Source: Branchiostoma belcheri (lineage: Eukaryota; Chordata; Leptocardii; Amphioxiformes; Branchiostomatidae). Taken from it: a stretch of 64,000 nucleotides of DNA. Position 1 is the first letter of the stretch. Each line of letters opens with the position of its first letter. The DNA lies in assembly GCF_001625305.1 (NCBI RefSeq), contig NW_017802958.1, forward strand, positions 62,001 to 126,000. Direction: 5' to 3'. A program made the translations under genes and the position numbers. Below, in pieces: positions 19,543 to 29,539 of the stretch. The notes under the pieces are model-generated. The model ran no database searches. It was given only the letters and a program-made list of their open reading frames with translations, and was not told the DNA's origin.

Positions 19543-19743
19543 ATGGAAAGTCGGAGCAGAACATCGGAGAACAAACGACACGCGAAGCGAAATGCGGCCT
19601 TAGCAGCCGCGTATCGGGCCCTTGGGGACAAGGTGTGCCTGTCTCCTTCCCAGAGGCGGACCAGACTAACCATCTTACGGGCAGCCATTTCAAAAATTCA
19701 TCGCCCGCAAAACACCCTTAAGACGCCGGTAACAGTACACAAG
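19543..19743 (+). CDS. bHLH-like exon, copy 2
   Basis: Duplicate of 18944-19141 (homology runs from at least 19508 to about 19757) with one extra codon before the donor (cacaag|gtaagc). Differences include NKRHAKRN for NQRHAKRN in the basic region and IHRPQNTL for IHRLQYTL, a proline in the middle of helix 2 that should weaken dimerisation. The frame is open and the splice site conserved. This is either a true tandem paralogue that is losing function or the second haplotype assembled in series. Confidence 0.5.
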
Positions 19744-20012
19744 GTAAGCCTCTTGCAGTCCAACATCCTCCAACAGATTTGTGCCTCCGATGACCACCTA
19801 TCCCATTGAAGAAAATTTGAAGGCAGGGTGCTGTGTCCCAAACCGTGCCTGTCCCGTTCTGTGCCTGTTCGTGTACAATGTGTCAAATGTCTTCTCATTC
19901 ACCAATTTTTAACAGCTCCTGTCATCATTCTCTGTCCTTTCGGGGGAAGAATCTGTGCCCGGTGGACGTGTGGTGTCCCCTGTATAGGTAGAGACGACAC
20001 CAGGTGGAGAAG

Positions 20013-20073
20013 GTTGACCTGGACAGTGCAGCCGACCTTGTTACAACTTACACCGATCCGCCCAACTTTAACA
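20013..20073 (+). CDS. Short exon candidate
   Basis: One frame reads EKVDLDSAADLVTTYTDPPN FN up to a donor (acag|gtacca). The start is not fixed because a stop lies about 30 bp upstream. It could be the next exon after either bHLH-like copy; no domain. Confidence 0.25.
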
Positions 20074-20178
20074 GGTACCATTTTTTATATTGGTCAGTTC
20101 TAGCATATAAAAAAATAGGCATTGACAACTCTTAAAATTGACTTGGAAAGTTGAATGTTGTTTTTTTTTTTATCTCAG

Positions 20179-20388
20179 GATTATCAAGCGACTATTTTTA
20201 CCTTCAGTGATGACATAGAAGAAGCCATTTCAGAAGTGTCTGCATTAATAGAAGATGCTACTGTTGCCTCACTGATTGCAGAGGGCAAAGTTGCAGCCAA
20301 CAAAAGTGAACGAGTATTATGTATTAGCAAAATTGTCAGTCCCGTTGTTCAGAATAGCTTTCTGAGGTGTCTTACTTTTAACCGTTGA
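20179..20388 (+). CDS. Exon candidate after long polypyrimidine tract
   Basis: A strong acceptor (t-run then tatctcag) is followed by an open frame to TGA at 20386-20388, encoding TFSDDIEEAISEVSALIEDA and TVASLIAEGKVAANKSERVL. The helical, acidic composition looks like real protein. Unrecognised. Confidence 0.35.
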   Translation, partial: DYQATIFTFSDDIEEAISEVSALIEDATVASLIAEGKVAANKSERVLCISKIVSPVVQNSFLRCLTFNR

Positions 20389-20605
20389 TATATTTGATAG
20401 CGTGAATTATTGTAAATCTTTGATACATGACTTTGCGCCTGTACCTTATTCTGTTCAGACTGATAGCATACAAAGCAACATTGCGCTGTACACTAGTATT
20501 CAAATTCAGCATCCATGAAGTCAAACGTTAGTTGGAATTAGTAGTCTTGTCTTGATCATTGTCTTGTGTATTGTACAATATTGTGACTTATGTTTTTGTA
20601 CCAGA

Positions 20606-21860
20606 CCCATGAAGAAACCTCAAACTGGATATCAAAAAGCGGCGCTCCGCAAGTGGGACTGACAGAAGGCAGGTCCAGGTGAGACTCAGCACAACATGCT
20701 GTCTCTAGAAGTTGTCAACGACATGTCGTGCTGCGGAGGAGATACCACATCTCCCAGTTCATCTTTAATAGGTAATTTTACATGTGTGCCAAAAAACAGG
20801 AACCATCACTTTGTGAAGTCTGGTCAGACTTTATTTATAGATGCATAGTGTTGTAGTCGGTAAAAAAATTAAGAGATTGGGTTAGTGATGGTCCAAGCAT
20901 GGTTTGGGACACAACACAAGGATATCACAGAAGTCGAAGCAGTCCACTCAGTGGGACAAGGTTGTGTGGGATGACTGGGCGAGAGCGCAGAATCCTTTGC
21001 GCACAGTCGGGTGATGTGGAGCCCGGAGACAACTACTTCATCATCCCGGTAGATCTGAGTGAAACCTCCTGAGGAGATGGACTTCTGGCTCTCAAGATTT
21101 GTGTTTAAAATCCGCCGTCAGTAACATCCCAAGACTCAACATTGTCGCAGACATCATGCAACAAAAAAAAGCCAACATTTCAAGAGAGAGAATAGGGACA
21201 TAGATTCTAGGGATAGTGAATGTTACATATGATTTCAGAAAAGCTACCAGATAAAAGTACTTCCTTTTATTGTCTCAATCATGGCACTTTTTTTTAAATC
21301 TAATATGCATGGATTTGTCTCGTATAGGAGTCTGACGCACACTGTAGCCGTGAAGATGGCTATTGGACATGTCCTACCCGGAGAAGGCCGCCTTTCAACT
21401 CGATAGAATAGCCTGGGAAAACCTTAAAGCAACACAGGTCGACAGGCAGTTTACAGACCCATCCTGGAGGGGCCTCGTCATCAACGGGCTAAAAGAGTCG
21501 AACAAGGCGTGTTCTTTTTCACCCAGAAACGACACAAGGTGAAGACTTCCAATAGTAGTCGAAGTCGAAAGGTAACCTCTTCCATGCCAACGCTCAATGC
21601 AGATATAGCGACTGCTCAGTGAAGGCAAGTGTTACCAACGCAAAGGAAGACCTTATTACAAATGTGCAATATTCAGGAAGTGTTCGCCTTATACGGGGTG
21701 ATGAAAGACAACGTTTGAAGGAGTTACTCAAGTACAAACATCCGCAACGAGAGCGCCTCGACAGACTTGGGACTCTGGGCCAGCAGGAGCATGATTCAGG
21801 GTTCATTCATTTTTTTTGTAGAGCGCATGCGGGGCGTGACTTAAATATACGGATAAAATG
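20606..21860 (+). CDS. Series of unassigned exon candidates
   Basis: Three pieces look exonic: 20606-20678 (acceptor gtaccag; THEETSNWISKSGAPQVGLT; donor ccag|gtgaga), about 21366-21538 (MSYPEKAAFQLDRIAWENLK, DRQFTDPSWRGLVINGLKES; donor acaag|gtgaag) and 21626-21860 (LIRGDERQRLKELLKYKHPQ). A block ending with VEPGDNYFIIPVDLSETS (about 21018-21072) lies between. They may form one gene on the plus strand with the bHLH-like exon upstream, but phases do not join cleanly and I recognise no domain. Confidence 0.25.
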
Positions 21861-22239
21861 AATGTTATATACATCGATCAAGTGTACTGATAGATCAAAA
21901 TAAAACAGTAGAGCAACCTATTTTTGTTATGAGATTCCTGATTGCTCAACTACTGTAAAATATTGTTTCATGTGCCCAGAAACTGTTCATGCTTTTATAA
22001 TGGGCGAGCTAGGTATGTTCCCATTGTATATAGACACCCAAACCATCAATGCAAAATCATAAAACGTATAAAAGTATTTTGGCCACTCTTTTTCGGAGCT
22101 GTCTATTGTTTTTCAATCCATGCAGCCAGTTTCACTCGCATATTTTGTTTAATCCTCTGGTGTGTGTCCTTGCCTTCAACAGCTCAGAATAGAGGTTGCA
22201 AAATATGAGTATAGCGGACTTCCTACTCTCCGTGCTGTT

Positions 22240-22469
22240 CCTGAACGGTAACGTTCAGAGTCTCAGCAACACGGGTGGGCGTGGACCTGGCCTGCAGGCA
22301 CCCGGTCGGACGTGGACCTGGCCTGCAGGCGCCCGGTGACGGACGTGGACCTGGCCTGCAGGCGCCAGGTGCCGGACGTGGACGTGGTCTGCAGGCACCC
22401 GGTGACGGACCTGGCCAGCTGGAGGGGGTGCCAGGCTTAGTGATTAACTACCTTCTTTGCATTTCGTAA
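22240..22469 (+). CDS. Exon containing a 33-bp coding minisatellite
   Basis: From about 22276 a GC-rich unit (ggacgtggacctggcctgca...) repeats about four times and encodes RGPGLQAPGDG units, ending at a TAA at 22467-22469. An acceptor-like gttcag lies at 22258. Repeat copies differ at few bases (GPGL/GRGL), so expansion is recent. Low-complexity Pro/Gly tail; no function assigned. Confidence 0.4.
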
Positions 22470-22625
22470 TAACATGAATTAACATCTAATTTAGTCACAA
22501 CTATCAACAGCTGCTATCATTTAGTTGGCATTATGTACCATTGATACCGGGTAATATGTTTTTATCTTTCATGTGTACGTGTAGTGGATGTCAAATTGAC
22601 ATTAACAAGTATTTCCCATCATGTA

Positions 22626-22745
22626 AACAAGGTAGCAAAAAGTTTGGAGCTTCCTCAAAATCCTAAAATCTGAGAGAGCTGGGGTAACCCACCTCAGGAA
22701 TGAAGGAAGGCTCGTCTCGGACAGTCAACTAAGCAGGTATACTGA
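22626..22745 (+). pseudogene. LINE ORF2 linker relic
   Basis: One frame reads KKVWSFLKILKSERAGVTHL RNEG-type sequence with LVSDS following. This pattern (k.fWsfik.kr...v..L...G.l.sD) is the segment between endonuclease and RT in several LINEs. No RT motif is recognisable downstream, so only a scrap remains. Confidence 0.4.
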
Positions 22746-23337
22746 ACCAACAATTCCAATCAGTTATTACAACCGAAACCTTAGGAGACCCTAGGCCTGA
22801 CATGGGACCTAGCCCTTATCCGTCAATGCCTGAAATCAGCATAGACACAAACGGAATAAAAAAAAAACGCTGACAAAGGGTATACCCCTAGGACGGTTTG
22901 GGTGCATGTCGGGCCGGCAAAGCGGCATATTTTCTACTAAGTTGGAGGGAACGCCACCTACACCAGCAGTGGGATCTTCAACGAATTCCTGGCGGTTTTA
23001 GGGGCTCAAATTGAATTAGAGACGTTTTTCTGTAGAAAATGGCCACTCTTTGGTTGAATTTTTGCTATGAATGCCAAAGTAGGTTCATCGGAAACACCCA
23101 CACATGTGCACCAGGTACGTATATGCACATCTTTCTGCTATTGTACTCTACCACTCTTAAACTAGATAGATGACATAGTGATCTTTCCCTTCAACCTAAA
23201 TACAGATAACTGCAACTCGGTGATTTTATTTCATTGAAATTGCAAACTTCAAAACATGTGGGCATGTGACATGCAACAACTATGTCTGTAATACTAAAAC
23301 TGAATTATTTTTTTTCTTTATTGCCTTTCCTGTTGCA

Positions 23338-23461
23338 GATGCACAGATGACCACCTGCGGGTAGAGTTTCAGAAGGTCATACCGCTGACCTTCAGAAACA
23401 AGGACATCGACATTGTGCGATATTCAATTAAAGGGCAAGAAAACTCATTTCTTCAGAAATG
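23338..23461 (+). CDS. Exon candidate
   Basis: Acceptor ctgttgcag followed by an open frame TDDHLRVEFQKVIPLTFRNK, then DIDIVRYSIKG and a stop at 23459-23461. Beta-rich composition. Unrecognised. Confidence 0.3.
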
Positions 23462-23692
23462 ACACAATTTTTGTTGACAAAATGTTACCCTATATGGTGC
23501 ACCTATAATGATTGTTTTGTCCACCCAATTTTTGTGGTTGGGTGCACCAGTGCATTAGCCCTTTTCATTCATTCACCCATTAATTGATGATTTTTTCACA
23601 TCCCCTCAGCCCGCCCCGATGCAGAACTACATCCATCAGAACACCCCGCCGCCACCTCCTGCTGCTGCGCCGGCTGGCTTCCCTCCTCCTAT

Positions 23693-24634
23693 CACGGCGG
23701 TCTGTCACTACGGCATTCTTTCCCATTGCTGGGGGCGTTCGATAAAGTGTCGGGTTACAAGACGCAATTTTGGGCTAACCGTAAAACATTTGAAAATAAA
23801 TAAACTTGTATCGAAGGGAAAATTTTGTTGAAATAAAATAAAATCATTGTCTTTACATACATTCAATGGTGATTTTTTGCGCTAAATGGATTATTTTTTC
23901 GTATTTCGTTAAAAAAAGTCGATAATTTTCGGGATTTCGCAGCGCCATATTTTAGCCAATCACCGAGCAAACCTGGCTACACATATTACGCAAGATCACT
24001 GATTTTTATAGTTTTCGACGACTAGGAATAAGACGAAAAATCGTGCTTTTGGGATTTTTTAATTTCTGACTTAAAGTATAGTTTTTGTCGACAAATAGGT
24101 GAAAAAATCGAATTTTTTTGCTTTTTTCGCACTCAATTACCCATAATTCAAAATCGAGGGCATTTTTCAAAAATCCCCAAAGCACGATTTTCGGGACAAT
24201 CGTGACAGTCACTTTGAGCCGTAAATGGGGTATGTTTGACTCTCCATGTTTTCAGGTTTGAACGAGTTTTGCAGACATGTCATATCTCCCAAAAGTGTGC
24301 ACCGTGTTATTCATACAAGCGTAAAGAATCATTACAGTATTCAAGGTCACCCAAGGATACGACAGTAGCTTCGCTACATGTTACATACCCACCAAAAATT
24401 ATAGCGGACATGTACTGTCCAGGAAACTGTTTGTATCTATAGAAAGGTGTTGTTTTTTATCTGTTGCGAGGCACTCATGCAGAAGGGCTTGTTTTGCCGC
24501 TTTATTGTAAATGACCGCAGGTGACCCCAAAATGGAACGCGGGTTCGATTCGAATTGCCCAGATCGAACACCATCGAACACAGTTCGGGTTCTATGAAAT
24601 GTGGGAACTTTGCAGCCCAGATTTGACCACCGTG
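23693..24634. mobile_element. CACTA-like non-autonomous transposon, copy A (942 bp)
   Basis: Begins cacggcggt and ends accaccgtg (9-bp TIR with one mismatch), flanked by the 3-bp duplication tat (23690-23692 and 24635-24637). A full-length homologue (copy B) is at 40743-41700. CAC...GTG termini with 3-bp duplications fit the CACTA/EnSpm group. No ORF of note. The interior includes an inverted pair at about 24046-24062 and 24170-24186 forming a hairpin conserved in copy B. Confidence 0.85.
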
Positions 24635-24844
24635 TATTTTCAACTTCCACTTGAACCAGCCTCCTCCTCATCCTCCCCCTCCTCCTGATGACAGGATGCG
24701 ACTCATAGAATGGGCAGTTCAGTATTGTCAAGGGAGGCAGTAACAGGTACGCCTCCTGAGCAGAGGAAGGATATAAGGGGAAGAAGACTGAAAGATCACT
24801 TTCCTGAGCCTGAGGCTACCAACACTGTAACGGAGAACCAGTGT

Positions 24845-24990
24845 GAAGAAGTACCGGGAGAAACAGATGATGGTGCAATGTGACAGGTGTTAAGTCGTGG
24901 TGCCACAACAGGTGCATCCCAGTACCAGAAAGGGACGAATGGGAAGCACTCCCTTCTCTTGATATGCGGAGAACAAAAGTGCTCCACAAC
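24845..24990 (+). pseudogene. PHD-finger-like relic
   Basis: Across a 1-base shift the sequence reads EKQMMVQCDRC then SWCHNRCIPVPERDEW. The order C..C, WCH..C and a Trp two dozen residues on matches the second half of a PHD finger, a histone-tail reader also found in ORF1 of CR1-type LINEs. The first cysteine pairs and last pair are not seen. Likely a retroelement scrap. Confidence 0.4.
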
Positions 24991-25197
24991 ACACCCGACA
25001 TAACGTATGTTAATAGAAGTTATTTTAATACACAATAAGAAAAGGAATGTATTCCATATGAACCAGTATCAGAAATATTGTTCTTATCTAACTATACAAT
25101 ACAATGTTCCGTAATAAACACAATGTTCCCAAAATTGGTTTGCATTTAAAATGATGATCTTTAATATTATGCACCATTTGACCCTCAAGTATAGATG

Positions 25198-25470
25198 TTG
25201 ACGTGTTGCTTCTCCCTAGCTTGAAGCCCCTGTCGGGTGCTGGTAAAACTCGCAGATGTTGTCAGCCTCAAGCCAACCTATTGGATGAAAAGTTGTCTGG
25301 TAGACTTTTACGGAAGGTCAGTAAGTTATGATTTACTCGTTTGTGAAATTACACTTAAGCGTATCTAACACTGAGGGAGGATTGTTACAATTTGTATACT
25401 GTCCAATTACAACCTACATTGTATCATGTGACACAACTTAAGCCAAAACCAATTGAACATGGTTTAGCAT
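25198..25470 (+). repeat. Partial duplicate of the exon region at 27965-28275
   Basis: The 250-bp block (cgtgttgcttctccctagctt...gcagatgttgtcagcctcaagccaaccta...catgtgacacaactta) matches 27965-28275. Relative to that copy it lacks about 30 bp just after the acceptor, which puts the exon out of phase; the donor (cggaag|gtcagt) is kept. A decayed exon duplicate. Confidence 0.8.
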
Positions 25471-25592
25471 GATGAGCTGTATCCCTCATTCAATGAGCCA
25501 AGAGACCACCCCTTCCGTCTGCATAGACTCCATCCCTGTAGGAGAGAGGATGGCTCTATCTTCTCTAATTTAATTTAATCTAATTTAATGAC

Positions 25593-25970
25593 CCCACCCA
25601 CTATGATGGTGAATTGCACAGTATCCTCCGCAAACCTGACGAAACGGCCCAGGCGTTTGAGGTTCGCATCCGACAATTCGTTTCCATGGCATACCGGACA
25701 GCTGATGGTCACACTAAAGATATGTTAGGGAAGCGGCTTTTCCTCGATAGACTAAACAACGACGAGATTGCTCAAAAAGTTCGTGAAACAGACCCCGTGA
25801 CCCTCAAGGCTGCTCGGGTGAAAGTGAAGTTCTTCGAGGACCTGGCCAGTAGGGCCAAGACCGCCTCTAGTAATAATACCGGGGCTTCCAAGGATAGCAA
25901 ATCTGACAGTAATAGCAGCCCCGCAGTCGCGAAAGAGCGTAGAAGAAGGTGGACGAGAAGCAAATGTTAA
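25593..25970 (+). pseudogene. Ty3/gypsy-type gag relic
   Basis: A 118-codon open frame: ILRKPDETAQAFEVRIRQFV, then RLFLDRLNNDEIAQKVRETD and a Ser/Lys-rich tail. The spacing of E..Q.F..R.R.fv...Y and l...f..GL.n matches the C-terminal part of the retrotransposon gag capsid domain. No zinc knuckle follows and no LTR is near. Isolated fragment. Confidence 0.6.
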
Positions 25971-26029
25971 CTCAATGCAAAGTAAGATGAGACGAAGAGG
26001 CGGTGACATAGACGATAGCCCAACCTTCT

Positions 26030-26408
26030 ACCATTTGATGAGGGTAGGTTTGAGCCCAGTTGTAACCTTGATGCTTACAAGTGTGGCATTTGTCAGTCTT
26101 TCTTGTACCTTCCTGTTGAGACCTCTTGTGCTCATATCTTCTGTTTTGAGTGTATACAAAAATCATTTGAGATACGTAAAACAAAAACTATTGACTGTGC
26201 TGTGTGTAAATCACAGGTATTGCAAACTGATCTGAAACCTGTTCACAGAACCTCGGTATCTTGCTACACCCAGTTGACATTTAGTTGCAAAAATTGTTTG
26301 TCTCAGTTAAGGCTGGAACAACTTAAGCACCACCTTGACTGCAACTCTAAAACAGAAGACACAAAGGGTCCTTCCACTTCTGCATCATCACTGCAACCTG
26401 TTTCCTAG
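26030..26408 (+). pseudogene. RAG1-N-terminus-like RING plus zinc finger, copy 1
   Basis: One open frame encodes CGICQSFLYLPVETSCAHIF then CFEC, a 14-residue spacer and CAVC: a complete C3HC4 RING by spacing. It is followed by DLKPVHR and a second cysteine/histidine unit (FSCKNCLSQLRLEQLKHHLD then C). The order RING, DL-P linker, C..C, L..HH is that of the RAG1 N-terminal RING and adjoining zinc finger. RAG1 also has PVETSCxHxFC, and the match extends past the RING. Related N-RAG segments are known from invertebrate mobile elements. No RAG1 catalytic core is contiguous. The frame ends in a stop at 26406-26408. I call it a fragment, not a gene. Confidence 0.6.
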
Positions 26409-26868
26409 ATAGCCAAATCAGAGTCTATATTGTCTTATTTATGTAAATTGCTTCCCTTTTTAAATACAAAGAGCGGATCTGAGTATATTCACTTGGACCA
26501 AGACTGACCCAGTGAGCATCTCGTAAATCCACAGGCGGTCCACCTCTTCCGCAATTCTAGTTAATCTGAGTCTCTCGTACCCAGGAGTGTTTCTCGGTAG
26601 GTACACAATTATGTTTTATTCCAAATTTTCCCCACCTAAATCTCTCATTTCTTGGCATAGAGTTTCTTTCCGCAGCGTTCTGTAAGAAGTTGTTCGTTTC
26701 CATTGTTCCCTCCGTCTTCTGACAATCTTAACGTTGAGGAATTTTTCTCACCTCTTTCTTTTATCCTTTTTCCTAGTGCACGTCTACAAGTCTTCAGCGG
26801 TTAACGAGTTCTGACGGCCTGGTTACCAAGCGACAGTTTCGGTAAGTCCTCGATAAATTGTCCCCACC

Positions 26869-27113
26869 TAATTGACTGTGCTATGTGTAAATCACAGGTA
26901 TTGCAAACTGATCTGAAACCTGTTCACAGAACCTGGGTATCTTACTACACCCAGTTGACATTTAGTTGCAAAAATTGTTTGTCTCAGTTAAGGCTGGAAC
27001 AACTTAAGCACCACCTTGACTGCAACTCTAAAACAGAAGACACAAAGGGTCCTTCCACTTCTGCATCATCACTGCAACCTGTCCAAGTCATCGGTTTTGA
27101 ACAGTTGGTTTGA
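26869..27113 (+). pseudogene. RAG1-N-terminus-like segment, copy 2 (lacks most of the RING)
   Basis: Bases 26869-27081 repeat 26189-26401 with only a few substitutions (CAMC for CAVC, TWVSYY for TSVSCY). The copy starts at the last RING cysteine pair and keeps the following zinc-finger unit, then diverges (QVIGFEQLV, stop). It is a partial tandem duplicate 680 bp downstream. Confidence 0.6.
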
Positions 27114-27262
27114 GGTGGTGACTTGACCGTGGTGGACGCACATGATATATTTTTAACATACATATAGCTCGACGTTTACGGTGTACGGTTTTGAACAAGT
27201 TGTGTTTGAGGTGGTGACTTGTCCGTGGTGGACGCACATGATATATTTTTTAACTTACACAT
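27092..27262. repeat. Tandem duplication of about 92 bp
   Basis: ggttttgaacagttggtttgaggtggtgacttgaccgtggtggacgcacatgatat recurs with small changes from about 27187. It overlaps the end of RAG1-like copy 2. Confidence 0.75.
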
Positions 27263-27592
27263 TTTGTTTCTCTACATATTTCTCGGTCCGTGGTGGTTGG
27301 GTTTTTTTTTTATCTGGCTCGTTAGCTTAGGGGTAGACCTGATCGGTGGAATCTCAGAGTGTCCAGAGTTCACCGCCCTGCTTGGCGTTGATCTGCAGAG
27401 CGATCTTCTGGTCGGGGGCGTCAACCCTACACAAAATACCCCATCTTCATGTACATCATCTGCATCTAGTTCTTTTAACACTAAAATGTTACAATTGTTA
27501 TTATTAATATGGAATTACATGTGACCTGCAACACAATTCAGGCTGTTTCAGCCTGCAATGTTGTTTTGATGAATAAAGTTTCAAAGTTCCAG

Positions 27593-28535
27593 GAGCTGCC
27601 CCACCCTCCAGCACAGGTTACGGCAAAGTTACCATCGACATTAATGAAGTAGGTCCACAAACAGCAGAGCAGGAAGACATTTTTACGGCATTTTACCGCC
27701 GCAAAGTGGAGACAAGTGCAGACAAACGTAGTGTCCAAGTAAAAACTGGAGGACAGGTATGAAACAAATTCTTTTCTACATCTTTCACTATGCATTACAT
27801 TATATACACATTGTACTTTCACATGATTTTAATATCGAACTATTTTGGTCAGTGTGACAGACATAGCTTCAATCCCATTGCAGTTTTCTTACACACAATA
27901 CATATATATATTTTTTCTTCTTCTCAAATGTCTAGTCCCTGCATCTCGTACACGTGCCAAAGCCCAGGAAACGTGTTGCTTTTCCCTAGCTTGCTGAACA
28001 ACATTTTCACATGCAAGGGAAGCCCCTGGCGGGTGCTTGTCAAACTCGCAGATGTTGTCAGCCTCAAGCCAACCTATTAGATGAAAAGTTGTCTGGTGGA
28101 CTTTTACGGAAGGTCAGTCAGTCATGCTTTACTGTTTTGTGAAATTACACTAGGGACATCAGAAAAATCATCTTGGGTCTAACACTGAAGGAGGATTGTT
28201 ACTATTTGTATACTGTCCCATTAGAACCTACATTGTATCATGTGACACAACTTAGGCCAAACCAATTGAACATGGTGGTTCTTTGATTGTATAACAAAAA
28301 AAAAGACAGAAAAAAAGTTGACGTACTCTGATCTGGCATATGTTTTTCATACTTGACAACTTCTTATATGCCTCTATCTAATCTGATTTTGTCGTTCCTT
28401 TTCTTTCAGCTCATGCAGATGGAGAATCGAGGGACATTTGCTAGTATGCATGGTATTGGTCAGCGACAAAAGCGAACCTGGGTAAGAAAGAACGTGCAGG
28501 GACCTTATCCTGATCCAAGTCCATCAGACCACTGA
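27593..28535 (+). CDS. Unknown three-exon gene (3' part)
   Basis: Three exons join with consistent phase: 27593-27756 (acceptor gttccag; donor ggacag|gtatga), 27990-28112 (acceptor ccctag; donor cggaag|gtcagt) and 28410-28535 (acceptor ctttcag; stop TGA). The protein contains GYGKVTIDINEVGPQTAEQE, AEQHFHMQGKPLAGACQTRR, LLDEKLSGGLLRKLMQMENR and ends PYPDPSPSDH. No domain recognised. The middle exon has a damaged duplicate at 25198-25470. Because 27593 starts with two bases of a split codon, at least one upstream exon exists. A last-exon alternative uses the internal donor acctgg|gtaaga. Function unknown. Confidence 0.45.
27965..28275 (+). repeat. Duplicated exon region, intact copy
   Basis: Homologous to 25198-25470 (see there); includes exon 27990-28112 and 160 bp of following intron. 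Confidence 0.8.
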
Positions 28536-29026
28536 CATTATACACTTCTATAAGGATCATCTACGATGGAGAGGACGATTAGATCAGCCCCTGTCGTCTT
28601 GAAAATGTGACATGAAGTTCTGGCTCAACAACTATGTACCTTACTGTTGTGGTGCACATGTTTGCACGGGGATGCCCAGACTCTTGGGTCCAATTGCACC
28701 TGTAAATTTTATGCAAGTAGGGGTAGAAAATAATATCTTCTGTATAACTTATTGCATTGTGCCTACAAAATGTGATGAAGATGCATTATATGTATGTGAA
28801 AATATAGTGCCCTAAGTGTAACCTTCAACTGTCACATGCTGGACTGTACCCAAGGCGAGGAAGGTTGTAGACATTGATAGTAGGTACTATCTTGTCGGTC
28901 TTGACTATCCACGGAGTTACAGGTGCTACACGCGGCAGGTACCAGTTCTACACGCGACATGTACCAGTTATGTACATCTTAACAACCACAGCTCCATATT
29001 TCACAGCACTTAACCTGCATAACAAC

Positions 29027-29157
29027 TGCACTTTCAGCCCAATCCAGCGACTAAAATAAACTTGCTCCTATATGTTCCAGATAACAAAAAGATGCACTTT
29101 CAGCCCAATCCAGCGATTAAAATAAACTTGTTCCTATATGTTCCAGATCACAAAAAG
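29027..29157. repeat. Two-copy tandem repeat, about 65-bp unit
   Basis: gcactttcagcccaatccagcgactaaaataaacttgctc...ccagataacaaaaaga followed directly by a second copy with four substitutions. Confidence 0.85.
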
Positions 29158-29539
29158 AACTGACTGGCGACATGGAGAAGTCGGCATCCTGAATGACCAG
29201 TGTGGCGAATGAGAACGAACTGGTTTTGAACTATGTGCTGACAATGAGAACGAACTCGTCTTGAACTATGTGCTGACAACGGGGAAAGGTATGAAAATTA
29301 CTAATTTAAATTTAATGAAAATTACCGATTCCATCATGAATGTTTTGAAAAGACAGCTTTGTTGACAAAGATCACCACTTTGTCTAGAACTGTATGTTGC
29401 AATGATTCTCAAGTCAATTGTGATGCTGAGGCATCTTTCCGTACACAAAACCAAAAATGACAACAAAACATCCATTCATCAAATGCGGCCTGCAGTGCAC
29501 AGTGAAGAGGCATTGTCTACAATGCTAGTCGTGTAACTT

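Larger units (their letters stand above)
18908..19757. repeat. Direct duplication of about 250 bp around the gap
   Basis: Segments 18908-19150 and 19508-19757 match over nearly all positions, including 5' flank, exon and first intron bases. Confidence 0.85.

Noticed and set aside
24540-24560. gggttcgattcgaattgcc as a tRNA B-box
   Set aside because: It is inside the CACTA-like element (both copies) and no tRNA fold can be drawn around it.
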